This document shows positions 42,695 to 51,886 of a stretch of 64,000 nt of DNA, in pieces. The stretch lies in contig NZ_KK073872.1 in assembly GCF_000585335.1 (NCBI RefSeq), forward strand, positions 3,277,283 to 3,341,282, given 5' to 3'. The number at the start of each line of letters is the position of its first letter. Positions within the stretch are counted from its first letter, which is position 1. Under the pieces are notes generated by a model. That model searched no databases. It saw only the letters and a list, made by a program, of their open reading frames with translations, and was not told the DNA's origin. The position numbers and the translations under genes are program-made. The stretch is from Cloacibacillus evryensis DSM 19522 (lineage in GTDB: Bacteria; Synergistota; Synergistia; Synergistales; Synergistaceae).

Positions 42695-43492
42695 ATGGAC
42701 AAAAACTGTTTTGAAAAAATTACTCTCGCGAAGGGCGAAGTAAACCTTTATGATTTCGGCGGCATGAAGCTCCACGCTTACCGGACCAACGACTTTCTCG
42801 CGGACGAGGTGTTCGTCGTTGAAAAGGACGGGCAGGCCGTCGTCATCGAGTCGCCCTGTTTCTTTGATAATGACAGGGAGCTGGAAGGATATATCGCCGG
42901 TACGGGGCTTGCGGTCGCGGGACTGCTGTTGGCCTATCACATGGCGGGCGGCGGTTTCCTTCCCGGCGTGAAGCGTTACGCGACGAGGCAGGCCGATGAG
43001 TACGGACATCGCGGCGGCGGCAAAGCGCTCATCGACAGCTTTACGGACGCCTTTGGCGCGGCCTTCGACAATGCCGTCCATCAGGTGACGGACTATGTCG
43101 AGCCCGGCGAGGTCACGATCGGCGGCATCCGTTTCAATATCATTCCCACGCACGAGGCTTTTGACGTCGAGATACCGGAGATCGAGGCCGTCTACACACA
43201 TATGCTCGGCCACGACTGCCACTCGATCGTGGCCGGCGCGGCGCACGCCGGGGCGATGATCGGCCGGCTGAAAGGCTTCCTCGCGAAGGGGTACCGGCTG
43301 GTGCTCACCTCGCACTACACCCCCGAGGACTTGAAGGATGTCGAGACGAAGATCGCCTATTTGGAGGCGCTCACGGAGATCGCTTCCGGCTGCGCCGGCG
43401 CTGATAGCTTCAAAGCCGCGGTCAAAGAGCGCTATGGAAATTACGGCGGTGAAAATTATCTTGATATGACGGCGCGTTTTTTCTTCGGCTAA
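42695..43492 (+). CDS. metallo-beta-lactamase-fold-like protein with altered metal site
   Basis: 265 residues. Beta-strand pattern and end (LTSHYTPEDLKDVETKIAYLE) recall metallo-beta-lactamase fold proteins. The hallmark HxHxDH is not present; the corresponding place reads AYHMAGGGFLPG. A later H (THEAFDVEIPE; GHDCHS) may still bind a metal. It is probably not a standard hydrolase. AGGAGG precedes the ATG. It stands 40 bases before the macrodomain gene on the same strand, suggesting a shared operon. Confidence 0.55.
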   Translation: MDKNCFEKITLAKGEVNLYDFGGMKLHAYRTNDFLADEVFVVEKDGQAVVIESPCFFDNDRELEGYIAGTGLAVAGLLLAYHMAGGGFLPGVKRYATRQADEYGHRGGGKALIDSFTDAFGAAFDNAVHQVTDYVEPGEVTIGGIRFNIIPTHEAFDVEIPEIEAVYTHMLGHDCHSIVAGAAHAGAMIGRLKGFLAKGYRLVLTSHYTPEDLKDVETKIAYLEALTEIASGCAGADSFKAAVKERYGNYGGENYLDMTARFFFG

Positions 43493-43532
43493 CGAAGTAT
43501 AGAAGAACGGCGATGGCTTGAGAGGAAAGATC

Positions 43533-44309
43533 ATGACACAGGAGGAACGGCTCGATTACCTTATCTGGGCTTTGGCGGCGGAAGAGCCAAAGTATGCCGG
43601 TTTGAAAGTTCCCGCGGATACGGAGGAAAAAAAGAGGCTGCTTCGCGCGCTCTTCAATCTGCGCCCGCCGCGGGCCGCCGGCGAGAGGCTGCTGGCGGTA
43701 CAGGACGCCTATCTTAAGGAAGAACTGTCTGCCAGGGGCGCCGTACCGGCTGATGAACTGGCTTCGGCGGCGGGAGACGGCATCTGCCTCTGGCAGGGCG
43801 ATATCACGACGCTGGCGGCGGACGCCGTCGTCAACGCCGCCAACAGCGCGCTGCTTGGCTGCTTTGTGCCCTGCCACCGCTGCATTGACAACGCGATACA
43901 CACATACGCCGGCATCCAGCTGCGGCTCGCCTGTCATGAGATCATGAGGCGGCAGGGGCACGCGGAGCCGGCGGGAGGCGCGAAGATAACTTCGGCCTTT
44001 AACCTGCCGAGCCGCTATGTGATCCACACCGTCGGGCCGATAGTCGACGGCGAGCCGACCGGGCGGGATTGTGCCGAACTGGCCTCCTGCTACCGCTCCT
44101 GCCTGAAGCTCGCGAAAGAAAACAAACTGCGGAGCGTCGCCTTCTGCTGCATTTCGACGGGAGAGTTCCGCTTTCCCAACGAGGCGGCGGCGAAGATCGC
44201 GGTGGAGACGGTGCGGGAATTTCTCCGGGAAAAGAACGCGGGGATGAGGGTGATATTTAATGTATTCAAGGATATCGACCGTGAAATATACGCGAAATTG
44301 CTGCGCTGA
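43533..44309 (+). CDS. zinc-dependent macrodomain ADP-ribosyl hydrolase
   Basis: 258 residues. Macrodomain from about residue 85: GDITTLAADAVVNAANS, followed by the zinc-type insertion CFVPCHRCIDNAIH, and VIHTVGP. The Cys/His cluster marks the zinc-containing macrodomain class found next to class M sirtuins in staphylococci and streptococci, where it removes ADP-ribose put on a protein by the sirtuin. The ATG at 43533 follows AGAGGA. Overlaps the sirtuin gene by 50 bases. Confidence 0.9.
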   Translation: MTQEERLDYLIWALAAEEPKYAGLKVPADTEEKKRLLRALFNLRPPRAAGERLLAVQDAYLKEELSARGAVPADELASAAGDGICLWQGDITTLAADAVVNAANSALLGCFVPCHRCIDNAIHTYAGIQLRLACHEIMRRQGHAEPAGGAKITSAFNLPSRYVIHTVGPIVDGEPTGRDCAELASCYRSCLKLAKENKLRSVAFCCISTGEFRFPNEAAAKIAVETVREFLREKNAGMRVIFNVFKDIDREIYAKLLR

Positions 44310-45147
44310 GCCCGCGGAACGGCTGCGGGAAGCGCTGGCGGGCGCGGATGCCGTCCTCGTGGGCGCCGGCTCCGGCCTCTCCGCCGCCGCGGGGCTCGTC
44401 TATTCGGGGCCGCGCTTTGAACGAAACTTCGCCGGCTTTATCGCGAAATACGGCTTCACCGACATGTATTCGGCGGCCTTCCACCGCTATCCTTCACTTG
44501 AGGAGCACTGGGCCTACTGGAGCCGCCACATCTGCCTCAACCGCTACGACCGGCCGGTGGGCGCCCCATATCGCGACCTGTTGGCGGCGGTGCGGGGGAG
44601 GGACCATTTTGTCCTGACGACGAACGTAGACCACCTCTTTGCCGACGCTGGCTTTGAGGCGGACCGCCTCTTTCCCACACAGGGCGATTACGGCCTCTGG
44701 CAGTGTTCGCGTCCCTGTCATGATATGACCTACGGCAATGAGACGGCGGTACGGCGGATGGCCGCCTCGCAGCGGGAGATGCGCGTGCCGCAGGCGCTGG
44801 TTCCCCGTTGCCCGCGCTGCGGCGCGCCGCTGGCCATGAACCTCCGCGTTGACGGCAGCTTTGTCGAGGACGCGGCCTGGCACGCTGCGAAGGGGCGCTA
44901 TCTGGCCTTTCTGCGGCGCACGGAGGGCCTGCGCGTGGTATTTCTCGAGCTTGGCGTGGGCGGCAATACCCCCGGGATAATAAAGTATCCCTTCTGGCGG
45001 ATGGCGTTGGCAAACCCTGATTCGCTCTATATCTGCGCGAACCGCGGCGAGGCCTTCGCGCCCGCCGAACTGGGGGAACGCGCACTCTGCATAGACGGCG
45101 ACATCGCCCCGCTGCTGGCCGCGGCGAGGGACCGCGCCGCCGGCTGA
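44260..45147 (+). CDS. class M sirtuin (SirTM-like ADP-ribosyltransferase)
   Basis: 295 residues. NAD-binding GAGSGLSAAAGLVYSG and TTNVDHLF (Asn122) are sirtuin motifs. Where most sirtuins have the catalytic His, this has Gln141 (PTQGDYG), as described for SirTM enzymes that ADP-ribosylate instead of deacylating. Zinc Cys pairs are CSRPC and CPRC. Paired with the zinc macrodomain. In known systems the target is a lipoylated GcvH-L; no such gene or lipoate ligase is visible in this window. Confidence 0.88.
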   Translation: MYSRISTVKYTRNCCAEPAERLREALAGADAVLVGAGSGLSAAAGLVYSGPRFERNFAGFIAKYGFTDMYSAAFHRYPSLEEHWAYWSRHICLNRYDRPVGAPYRDLLAAVRGRDHFVLTTNVDHLFADAGFEADRLFPTQGDYGLWQCSRPCHDMTYGNETAVRRMAASQREMRVPQALVPRCPRCGAPLAMNLRVDGSFVEDAAWHAAKGRYLAFLRRTEGLRVVFLELGVGGNTPGIIKYPFWRMALANPDSLYICANRGEAFAPAELGERALCIDGDIAPLLAAARDRAAG

Positions 45148-45169
45148 TCAGGATAGGCCCGTAAATGAG

Positions 45170-45210
45170 AAAAGAGACTCCCCGTCAATTTTCGGAAGTC
45201 TCTTTTTCTC
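45170..45210. terminator. bidirectional terminator
   Basis: AAAAGAGACT / AGTCTCTTTT 10-bp stem with T-run on the plus side and A-run (T on the minus strand) on the other. It separates the sirtuin gene and the convergent M20 gene. Confidence 0.8.
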
Positions 45211-45237
45211 TCTGTTCCGTATGTCAGGCTGCCGGAA

Positions 45238-46416
45238 TCAGTTTTTTGTCAGCAGCGCGAGCGCCCCTCGGACCTGAAGTTCGACGCCGGTCATTATGCA
45301 GCGTTCGTCCGCTTCAAACCTCGCGCTGTGCAGGGGAAAGTTTGTTTCTCTATCGGAAAAGCCGCAGCCCAGCTCATAAAAGCAGGAGGGGCGCGCCGCG
45401 GCGAAGTATGAAAAGTCTTCCGTGCCTAAGGTCGGTTCTTTTTTTATGACGACGTTCTCCGCGCCGATCGCCGCGCGCGCCGAATCGACGGCGATTTCCG
45501 TCACGGCGTCGTCGTTTATCAGCGCGCCGTAGCTTGGGCGCAGGATCAGCTCCGCCTCCCCGCCGAAAGCGCGCGCGACGCCATCCGCGGTCTCCTGTAC
45601 GCGGCGGCGCAGCAGCAGGCGCGTCTCTTCGCTGAGCGAGCGCATGATGCCCGCCATCTCGACGCGGTCGGCGATGATATTCCCCTTTGTTCCGCCCGCG
45701 ATCTTTCCCACGGTGACCACGGCGGAGTCGAGCGGCGAGAGGTTTCGGCTCGTAATGTTCTGGAGCGCGGAGATGAGCTGCCCGGCCATCGCCACCGCGT
45801 CGCAGCCCTCTTCGGGATGCGCGCCGTGGCAGCCGCGCCCGTGTAGTATGAGCGTGAATTCGTCGGAGGCGGCGTGCATCTTGCCGAACTTGAAGGCGGC
45901 TTTTCCGGCGGGGACGGAGGGGTTGACGTGGAGCCCGAGCACGCGGCTGACGTAAGGCGCTTCGAGGCAGCCCGCCGTGATCATGCGCTCGGCCCCTCCC
46001 GTGCCCTCCTCCGCGGGCTGAAAGAATATCTTTACATTTCCCGGCAGCTCCGCCTCCATCTCTTTGAGCACGACAGCCGCGCCGAGGGCGACGGCGGTAT
46101 GGACGTCGTGGCCGCAGGCGTGCATTACGCCTCTCTTTTGCGAGGCGAAGGGCAGTCCCGTATCCTCGGTGAGAGGCAGCGCGTCGGTGTCGGCGCGCAG
46201 CGCCACGGTCTTCGCCCCTTCCCTCGGGGCGATCGCCGCTATGACCGCCGTGCCGTCGAGCGTCAATTTATGTCCGATCCCGTAACGGGCCAGCGCCTCC
46301 GAGATGCGCGTGCAGGTCGGCCCCTCTTCGCCCGAAAGGTCGGGATATTCGTGCAGCGCGCGCCGGAATGCCGTTATCTCCGGCAATATTTTCGCGATCT
46401 TTTCTCTGATATCCAT
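45238..46416 (-). CDS. M20-family amidohydrolase (hippurate hydrolase/IAA-amino acid hydrolase type)
   Basis: 392 residues, normal length. Metal ligands are intact: HACGHDVH, the QPAEEG pair (catalytic Glu) and LHVNPSVP; C-terminal GTEDFSYF gives the last His-equivalent region. Releases an amino acid or acyl group from N-acylated amino acids or small peptides. It lies 13 bases after the YfcC-type transporter gene on the same strand, so uptake and cleavage of the same compound is likely. Confidence 0.92.
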   Translation of the reverse strand: MDIREKIAKILPEITAFRRALHEYPDLSGEEGPTCTRISEALARYGIGHKLTLDGTAVIAAIAPREGAKTVALRADTDALPLTEDTGLPFASQKRGVMHACGHDVHTAVALGAAVVLKEMEAELPGNVKIFFQPAEEGTGGAERMITAGCLEAPYVSRVLGLHVNPSVPAGKAAFKFGKMHAASDEFTLILHGRGCHGAHPEEGCDAVAMAGQLISALQNITSRNLSPLDSAVVTVGKIAGGTKGNIIADRVEMAGIMRSLSEETRLLLRRRVQETADGVARAFGGEAELILRPSYGALINDDAVTEIAVDSARAAIGAENVVIKKEPTLGTEDFSYFAAARPSCFYELGCGFSDRETNFPLHSARFEADERCIMTGVELQVRGALALLTKN

Positions 46417-46429
46417 GGACCAGGCCCCC

Positions 46430-47827
46430 TTAAAATTTAATCAACACCGCCGCGGCGATGAAGAGCATCATCGCGAGCCACATGATGCCGAAGAGCTTGA
46501 GGAAGAACTTCCACCACTTTGAGAGTGAAATGCCCGCGATACCGCAGCCGGTGGCGATGCCGCATGTCGGCCACAGCAGATTTGAAAAACCGTCCCCAAG
46601 CTGGAAGGCGAGCACCGTGACCTCGCGAGAAAGCCCTGCGACGTCGCCGAGCGGCGCCATTATCGGGATGATCGTCGCCGCCTGCCCGCTGCCGGAGGGG
46701 ATGGCGAAGTTGATGAAGGTCTGGATGAAGAGCATTCCCTCCGCCGCGATGATCGGCGGCGTGCCCTCTATCATCGCCGCCATGAAGTTGATGATCGTGT
46801 CTATAATATGCCCGTCGCGCATGACGACGAGGATCGCGCGCGCCACGCCGACGATCAGCGCGCCGAAGACGATGGCGCGCGCCCCGGCGAGCAGCTCCTC
46901 CGCGATCTTGTCGGCGCTCCAGCCGAAAATGAGGGCGACCGCGATCCCCATCAGGAGGAATACCGCCGTAAGCTGCGTGTTGCCCCAGCCCAGATAGAGG
47001 CAGCCGTAGAAGATGAGGGTCAGGCTTATAAAAATAACGGCGAGCGAAGCGGATTCCCGCCGTCCCATTTGTAACCTTTTAAGCTCCTCGCTGTCGTAGG
47101 AAAATAGCGCCTCGCCGCGCGGGACGAGCGAGCGCGAGGGATCTTTTTTTATATGCCTGCCGTAGCGGAAGATCCACCAGAGCGCGATCGCCGAGAAGAC
47201 GACGAAGATCGCGATACGCATGCCGAATCCGGAATAGAGCGGGATGCCGGCGATCGACTGCGCCACCACGATGGTATATGGATTTGTCAATGCGGCGGCG
47301 AAGCCGACCCCGATGCCGAGCATGACCACCGCGAAGCCGAACATCGCGTCATAGCCCATCGCCACGCCGACGCCGACCATGATCGGTATCATGCCGTTGA
47401 AGTCGTTCCACATGCCGAAGAGGCTCGCGCCGAGAGCGAAGAAGAGGTAGAAGATGACGACGACGATGTTCTCACGCCCTTCGAGCTTTCGCAGCAGCGT
47501 GCCCAGCATCTTTTCAAAAGATCCCGTCTTGATGACAAGGGCGAAGGCGGCGTTGACGATGAAAATGAGCGCCACCAGGTCCGCCACCTCTATAATGCCG
47601 CGCTGGAAGGAGCTGAAAAAGCCGAGAATGCCGACAGGGCTCGCATCGGTGAGATAGCGGAAGGAACCGGGGACGACGATATTCCTCATCGTGCCGTTTA
47701 CGTCGACGGACTGATATTGGAATTCGCCTGCCGGAATGATCCAGGTCAGCAGACAGGCCGCCGCGACGATATAAAAGAGCAGTACATAGGTGTGCGGCAT
47801 TTTGAATTTTGCGGTTGATGATCTCAT
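46430..47827 (-). CDS. YfcC/DcuC-family transporter
   Basis: 465 residues, about 12 membrane helices, matching the C4-dicarboxylate anaerobic carrier-like family (YfcC). LLTWIIPAGEFQY near the start is typical, as is GMWNDFNGMIPIM. The start is the ATG at 47827 with GGAG upstream; the open frame extends 30 codons further without a site. Probably carries a peptide, N-acyl amino acid or basic amino acid for the M20 enzyme. Confidence 0.87.
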   Translation of the reverse strand: MRSSTAKFKMPHTYVLLFYIVAAACLLTWIIPAGEFQYQSVDVNGTMRNIVVPGSFRYLTDASPVGILGFFSSFQRGIIEVADLVALIFIVNAAFALVIKTGSFEKMLGTLLRKLEGRENIVVVIFYLFFALGASLFGMWNDFNGMIPIMVGVGVAMGYDAMFGFAVVMLGIGVGFAAALTNPYTIVVAQSIAGIPLYSGFGMRIAIFVVFSAIALWWIFRYGRHIKKDPSRSLVPRGEALFSYDSEELKRLQMGRRESASLAVIFISLTLIFYGCLYLGWGNTQLTAVFLLMGIAVALIFGWSADKIAEELLAGARAIVFGALIVGVARAILVVMRDGHIIDTIINFMAAMIEGTPPIIAAEGMLFIQTFINFAIPSGSGQAATIIPIMAPLGDVAGLSREVTVLAFQLGDGFSNLLWPTCGIATGCGIAGISLSKWWKFFLKLFGIMWLAMMLFIAAAVLIKF

Positions 47828-47903
47828 TTTTTCTCCAATAACTCCTTTTTGCCGCTGCCTTGCCGGCCGAGAGGCGGCATCCGTTCTGATAACCGGTAAA
47901 AAC

Positions 47904-47952
47904 AAAAAATCCAGCACAAACTAAACGCCTTCCGGCGTTAATTTGGCTGGAT
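47904..47952 (-). terminator. intrinsic terminator after the DUF3870 gene
   Basis: On the minus strand a stem of about 19 bp with a GGAA tetraloop, outer arms AUCCAGC / GCUGGAU, followed by a U-run. It ends the DUF3870 transcript and precedes the transporter gene, so it may also act in the leader of that gene if transcription reads through. Confidence 0.75.
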
Positions 47953-48062
47953 CTCTCAGATTATATCCCCGCGCTGAACGCGCGGGTCAACTGACAAGGC
48001 AGTCGTTATTCAGTTTTTTCTCGGAGGGCGTTTTGCCGTCCCCCTGTGCGCACGATTATATA

Positions 48063-48434
48063 TTATTTTTCTTCCCCGTCAACCGCCATCTTCGTTTTTC
48101 CGGAAGCCGCGGGACCGTGAGCGCTGAGCCAGGTGCGGTACTTTTTTACCGCCTCCATGTAGGCCATCTGGATCGCCTTCTGCGAAGAGGCGAGGTATGA
48201 ACCGCGGATGAGTTCCAGCAGCTCCTTGTCCACCTCCGCGAGCGAACGGCCGAGGAAAAGCTCTTTGATAAAATTGCTGGTCGCCGGCAGCATCACCGTC
48301 ACGTCAAGGTCGACGATCTTTCCCGTACCGGCTTCGGCGATGAAGACAATAAAAAAGTGCGAAAAGCGCGCGGTGATAGGGTTCTTCTGCTGCGTCCGCG
48401 CGTTTCCGATTATACAGAGCTTATCAAATGGCAT
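48063..48434 (-). CDS. DUF3870 domain-containing protein
   Basis: 123 residues. The start (MPFDKLCIIGNARTQQKNPI) and the body (DLDVTVMLPATSNFIKELFLGRS) fit DUF3870, a small protein family of unknown function found near amino acid catabolism genes in anaerobes. No membrane segment or signal peptide. Stands between the transporter-M20 pair and the aminotransferase cluster; a strong terminator follows. Confidence 0.85.
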   Translation of the reverse strand: MPFDKLCIIGNARTQQKNPITARFSHFFIVFIAEAGTGKIVDLDVTVMLPATSNFIKELFLGRSLAEVDKELLELIRGSYLASSQKAIQMAYMEAVKKYRTWLSAHGPAASGKTKMAVDGEEK

Positions 48435-48733
48435 ACGGACGATCCTCCCCTCTGTTTAAGATGCCTCTTATCTGCCTCAATTATACCGCGAAGGAGCGAC
48501 GATATCTCCCGTAACGGACAAGAAAGATGGCGATAGCGCCGCAGGGGTAAGATAAAAAGTGCTAAATAACATTGACCTTAATAGACTATTTGTGGGACTG
48601 TCAAAACTTGTAGAAAACGCGCAAAGACAGGACAGGCCGCGGTACTGGAGAGTCATCTCTCCGTACCGCGGCCTCACAACGGCAGCGCGGGCGGTGCCTG
48701 GCCGCCTCTTGACGGGCGAAGGAGCCCTGTCTC
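48435..48733. other. intergenic region
   Basis: About 300 bases between two minus-strand genes. Holds the terminator hairpin 48635-48673 and, nearer the DUF3870 gene, its probable promoter. No gene seen. Confidence 0.45.
48635..48673 (-). terminator. hairpin after the aminotransferase gene
   Basis: GGCCGCGGTAC-GGAGAG / CTCTCC-GTACCGCGGCC, 17 paired bases with one bulge and a 4-base loop, about 60 bases after the stop on the minus strand. No long U-run. Confidence 0.55.
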
Positions 48734-49858
48734 CTACGCGAGCCCCTTTACGAACTCGCTGAGCTTCGCGAGGCCCTCTTTCAGTTCTTCCTTACTGCAG
48801 GCGTAGCCGATGCGGAAGCAGTGCTCTTCGTCGAAGCAGGAGCCGGGCGTTAGGAAGGCTCCCGTCTCCGCGAGCAGTCGGGCGCAGAACTCTTCTGACG
48901 GCATATCGACATCGCAGTATAACAGCGCCGTCGTGCCGCACTGCGGCTTCACGTATGAGAAACGCGGCTCCTTCGCGATCCATTCGTCAAGGATCGCCAG
49001 GTTTTCGCGCACGATCGCCCTGTTGCGCGCGATGATCGCCTCCTTCGCCTCGAGGGCGACCGTTGCCAGCGCCTCGTCGATCATGCCGCAGCTTATTGTG
49101 TCGTAATCGCGGTGCAGCAATATCTCGCGCATCGCCTCCCTGCTGCGCGTCGCGATCCAGCCCAGGCGCAGTCCGGCGAGGGAAAAAACCTTGGACATAC
49201 TGCCGACGGCGATCCCCTTCTCATAGAGGTCGGCGATCGACTCGGGATAGCCCTCCTCCTGTGTGAGGAAGCGGTAGACCTCGTCGCAGATGACGTAGGC
49301 CCCCACGCGGCGGGCGATCCCGACGATCCCGCGCAGCGTCTCCTCCGGCATCAGCGCGCCGGTCGGGTTGTTGGGATTGTTGATGCAAATGACTTTTGTC
49401 TTTTCATTGACGAGCGTGCGCAGCCTGTCGAGGTCCGGCAAAAAATTCTCTTCCCTCTTCAGCTTCAGTATGCGCACCTTTGCGCCGTATGACTCGGGAA
49501 TCGAATAGAGCTGCTGATAGGTCGGCATTACCGAGACCACCGCGTCGCCGGGTTCGACTAGCGAGTAGAGCGCGAGGTGGTTTGCCCCCGCCGCGCCGTG
49601 CGTCGTGACGACATCGTCCGCGCCGGCGGAGCGGTAAAGCCCGCAGATAGCCGCCTTCAGCTCCTCCGCGCCGAAAATTGCACCGTAAGTCATGCGCCGG
49701 CGGGAGAGCGTATCAAAAAATTCCCGGCGGCCGCGCCCCGCGAGGCTGAAAAGCTCATCAAGGCTCACGGAATCGACGCAGGTCTCCGCGATATTGTATT
49801 TCGCCTTTGTTTCGTTGAGGTTCATCCATTCTTCGACTTTGAATGTGGCTATCTTCAT
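48734..49858 (-). CDS. class I/II aminotransferase
   Basis: 374 residues, fold type I PLP enzyme. NNPNNPTGALM and CDEVYR hold the PLP-contacting Asn and Asp/Tyr; SMSKVFSLAGLRLGW contains the Schiff-base Lys. The opening KVEEWMNLNETKAKYNIAET is typical of a subgroup annotated as arginine- or capreomycidine-type aminotransferase-like; the substrate is open. It lies 26 bases after the GntR gene on the same strand. Confidence 0.87.
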   Translation of the reverse strand: MKIATFKVEEWMNLNETKAKYNIAETCVDSVSLDELFSLAGRGRREFFDTLSRRRMTYGAIFGAEELKAAICGLYRSAGADDVVTTHGAAGANHLALYSLVEPGDAVVSVMPTYQQLYSIPESYGAKVRILKLKREENFLPDLDRLRTLVNEKTKVICINNPNNPTGALMPEETLRGIVGIARRVGAYVICDEVYRFLTQEEGYPESIADLYEKGIAVGSMSKVFSLAGLRLGWIATRSREAMREILLHRDYDTISCGMIDEALATVALEAKEAIIARNRAIVRENLAILDEWIAKEPRFSYVKPQCGTTALLYCDVDMPSEEFCARLLAETGAFLTPGSCFDEEHCFRIGYACSKEELKEGLAKLSEFVKGLA

Positions 49859-49884
49859 CTTTCTGCCCCTTTTCTATGAATTTG

Positions 49885-50535
49885 TCAGTAACCGATATTC
49901 AAATCGGAAAAGCCGTTCTGTACGTGGATGCCGATCTTTTCCACCGCCGCCGCCGTATCGCGGCTTCTGAAAAGTTCCAGCAGCTCCCGATGCTCCGAGA
50001 GGCTGCGATTGTTGGCGAAGTCAAGATAATTTTCGTAGAGGATCATATAGATATCGGTACGGTTGATGGCGATCCTGATGTGCTGGCAGAGGATGTCGTT
50101 TCCTCCCGCCTCGGCGATGCTCAAATGAAAGCTGCTGTTAATGTCAGAATAGCGGTCCGGGTTGATCCTGCCGTCGTAGACCGCCTGTTCCTCTTCGATA
50201 TTTTCTTCGAGGCGCGATATCAACAGCGGCGTGACGTTGGGCATCGCCGCCTCCGCTCCCCATTGTTCGAGCTTCGCGCGCACCTCGTAGGCGTTGATGA
50301 TCTCCCGCCTGGTCGGCGAGGCGACCCATACGCCGCTGTTCGGCACCATCTTCAGCCAGCCCTCCGATGCGAGCTTGCGCAGCGCCTCCCGCACCGGCGT
50401 GCGGCTCACGCCGATCTCCTGCGAAAGCGATATCTCGGCGAGCCGCTGCCCCGGCGTGAGTCTTTTGAGCATTATCATCTTCTTTATCTCCGTATAGGCG
50501 ACGCCCGGCGCCGTCTGTTCCAGAAAACTGTCCAT
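49885..50535 (-). CDS. GntR-family (FCD) transcriptional regulator
   Basis: 216 residues. N-terminal winged helix (LSQEIGVSRTPVREALRKL) and C-terminal all-helical FCD ligand domain. FCD members respond to organic acids or amino acids. It is divergent from the aminotransferase-racemase operon and precedes the other aminotransferase gene. AT-rich palindromes in the divergent gap are likely operators. Confidence 0.92.
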   Translation of the reverse strand: MDSFLEQTAPGVAYTEIKKMIMLKRLTPGQRLAEISLSQEIGVSRTPVREALRKLASEGWLKMVPNSGVWVASPTRREIINAYEVRAKLEQWGAEAAMPNVTPLLISRLEENIEEEQAVYDGRINPDRYSDINSSFHLSIAEAGGNDILCQHIRIAINRTDIYMILYENYLDFANNRSLSEHRELLELFRSRDTAAAVEKIGIHVQNGFSDLNIGY

Positions 50536-50643
50536 AAAAAATCCCCTTAATTGTTTTATTGTATCCCATTGTATATATTGTACCTCCGTTCATGTAATAA
50601 AAACAATAGGCAATTTTGTTGACGAATGAATCTTTTTGATTAT

Positions 50644-50668
50644 AATACAATTGTATTCAATAGAATAC
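50644..50668. promoter_or_regulatory. overlapping palindromes, probable GntR operator
   Basis: AATACAATTGTATT (50644-50657) is a perfect palindrome and overlaps GTATTC-AATA-GAATAC (50653-50668). Both lie in the gap between divergent operons, 57-81 bases before the aminotransferase start. TTGTA words also occur near 50565-50582. Confidence 0.5.
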
Positions 50669-50724
50669 ATAGGGATGCAACGAGATCCAACTGTAACGAA
50701 CAACTATATTATGGAGGTGCGGCA

Positions 50725-51834
50725 ATGAAGTATACGCGTATGCCAATCGAGAAGGAATCGCCGGAGCAGTTCGGATATGAGAAGATCAAAAACAATCTCA
50801 CCGAGACCTCCGTGCGCGACCGCAATATCAGGGACCTGGGGATAGTGCTTGACGATATCCTGCTGCCCTATGGGGACCATCTCGGCGATCCCCGCCTGAG
50901 AAGGCTGATCGCGGAGCAGTCGGGCATTACGGACCCGGACTGCGTGATCGTCACCGGCGGCGCGGCCTCCGCGCTCTTCCTCGTCGCGTCGTCGCTGCTT
51001 GAGCCCGGCGACCACATGATCGTCGCGCGTCCCAACTACGGGACGAATATCGCCACGCCGGAGGCGATCGGCGCGGATATCAGCTATCTTGACCAGAAAT
51101 TTGAAGAGGGTTTCCGCGTCGATATCGAAAAACTTGAGTCGCTGATCCGTCCCGATACGAAATACATCTCGCTGACGAATCCGCACAATCCAACGGGGAC
51201 GATGATGGGGCTCCGCGAGCTCAAACGCGTCATCGCGATCGCGGAAAAGCATGGCGTCCGGCTGCTCGTAGACGAGACCTACCGCGATATGTTCAAGGAC
51301 GAAAGGCTTCCCGTCGCCGCCTCGCTATCAAAAAAGGTCATCTCGATCTCTTCGCTTTCCAAGACCTACGGCATCCCCGGCATCCGTATCGGCTGGGCCG
51401 TCTGTCAGGATAAGGAGATGATCGAGTTGCTCACCTGCGCGAAAGAACAGGTCTGCATCGGCGGCAGCGTCGTGGACGAATATATCGGCTATGTCGCCCT
51501 TTCACAGAAAAAAGAATGGATCGCGGAGAACGACGCGCTGATCGCCGGCCGCTTCGCGATCGTCAAAGAGTGGGTCGCGAACGAGGAGTTCATCGAATGG
51601 GTGGAGCCGCGCGCGGCCTGCACCTGCTTCCCGCGCATCAAAGAGAGCGCCGGCGTCGACGTGGAAAAGTTCTATAAGATCATGAACGACAAATACGGCA
51701 CCTATATAGGCCCCGGCCATTGGTTCGGCTTCGACGACCGCTACATGCGCATCGGCTACGCCTGGCCGCTTGAAGATGAACTGAGAGCGGGCCTCGCCGG
51801 CATCTCCGCGGCGATAAGGGAAGCGAGAAAGTAA
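50725..51834 (+). CDS. class I/II aminotransferase
   Basis: 369 residues. TNPHNPTGTMM and VDETYRDMF are PLP-site motifs; SSLSKTYGIPGIRIGW contains the PLP Lys. It shares the cluster with another aminotransferase on the other side of the GntR gene but differs clearly from it. Start: ATG at 50725 behind GGAGGTG. First gene of an operon with a racemase, a homoserine dehydrogenase-like enzyme and an NhaC antiporter. Confidence 0.88.
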   Translation: MKYTRMPIEKESPEQFGYEKIKNNLTETSVRDRNIRDLGIVLDDILLPYGDHLGDPRLRRLIAEQSGITDPDCVIVTGGAASALFLVASSLLEPGDHMIVARPNYGTNIATPEAIGADISYLDQKFEEGFRVDIEKLESLIRPDTKYISLTNPHNPTGTMMGLRELKRVIAIAEKHGVRLLVDETYRDMFKDERLPVAASLSKKVISISSLSKTYGIPGIRIGWAVCQDKEMIELLTCAKEQVCIGGSVVDEYIGYVALSQKKEWIAENDALIAGRFAIVKEWVANEEFIEWVEPRAACTCFPRIKESAGVDVEKFYKIMNDKYGTYIGPGHWFGFDDRYMRIGYAWPLEDELRAGLAGISAAIREARK

Positions 51835-51840
51835 GAGAAA

Positions 51841-51875
51841 GGGCAACGCCGGGGGGTGGCTGCCTGACGTTGCCC
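51841..51875 (+). promoter_or_regulatory. intercistronic hairpin
   Basis: GGGCAACG / CGTTGCCC 8-bp stem between the aminotransferase and racemase genes, just before the racemase ribosome site (GGAGAACCGAG). May tune expression of downstream genes. Confidence 0.4.
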
Positions 51876-51886
51876 GGAGAACCGAG

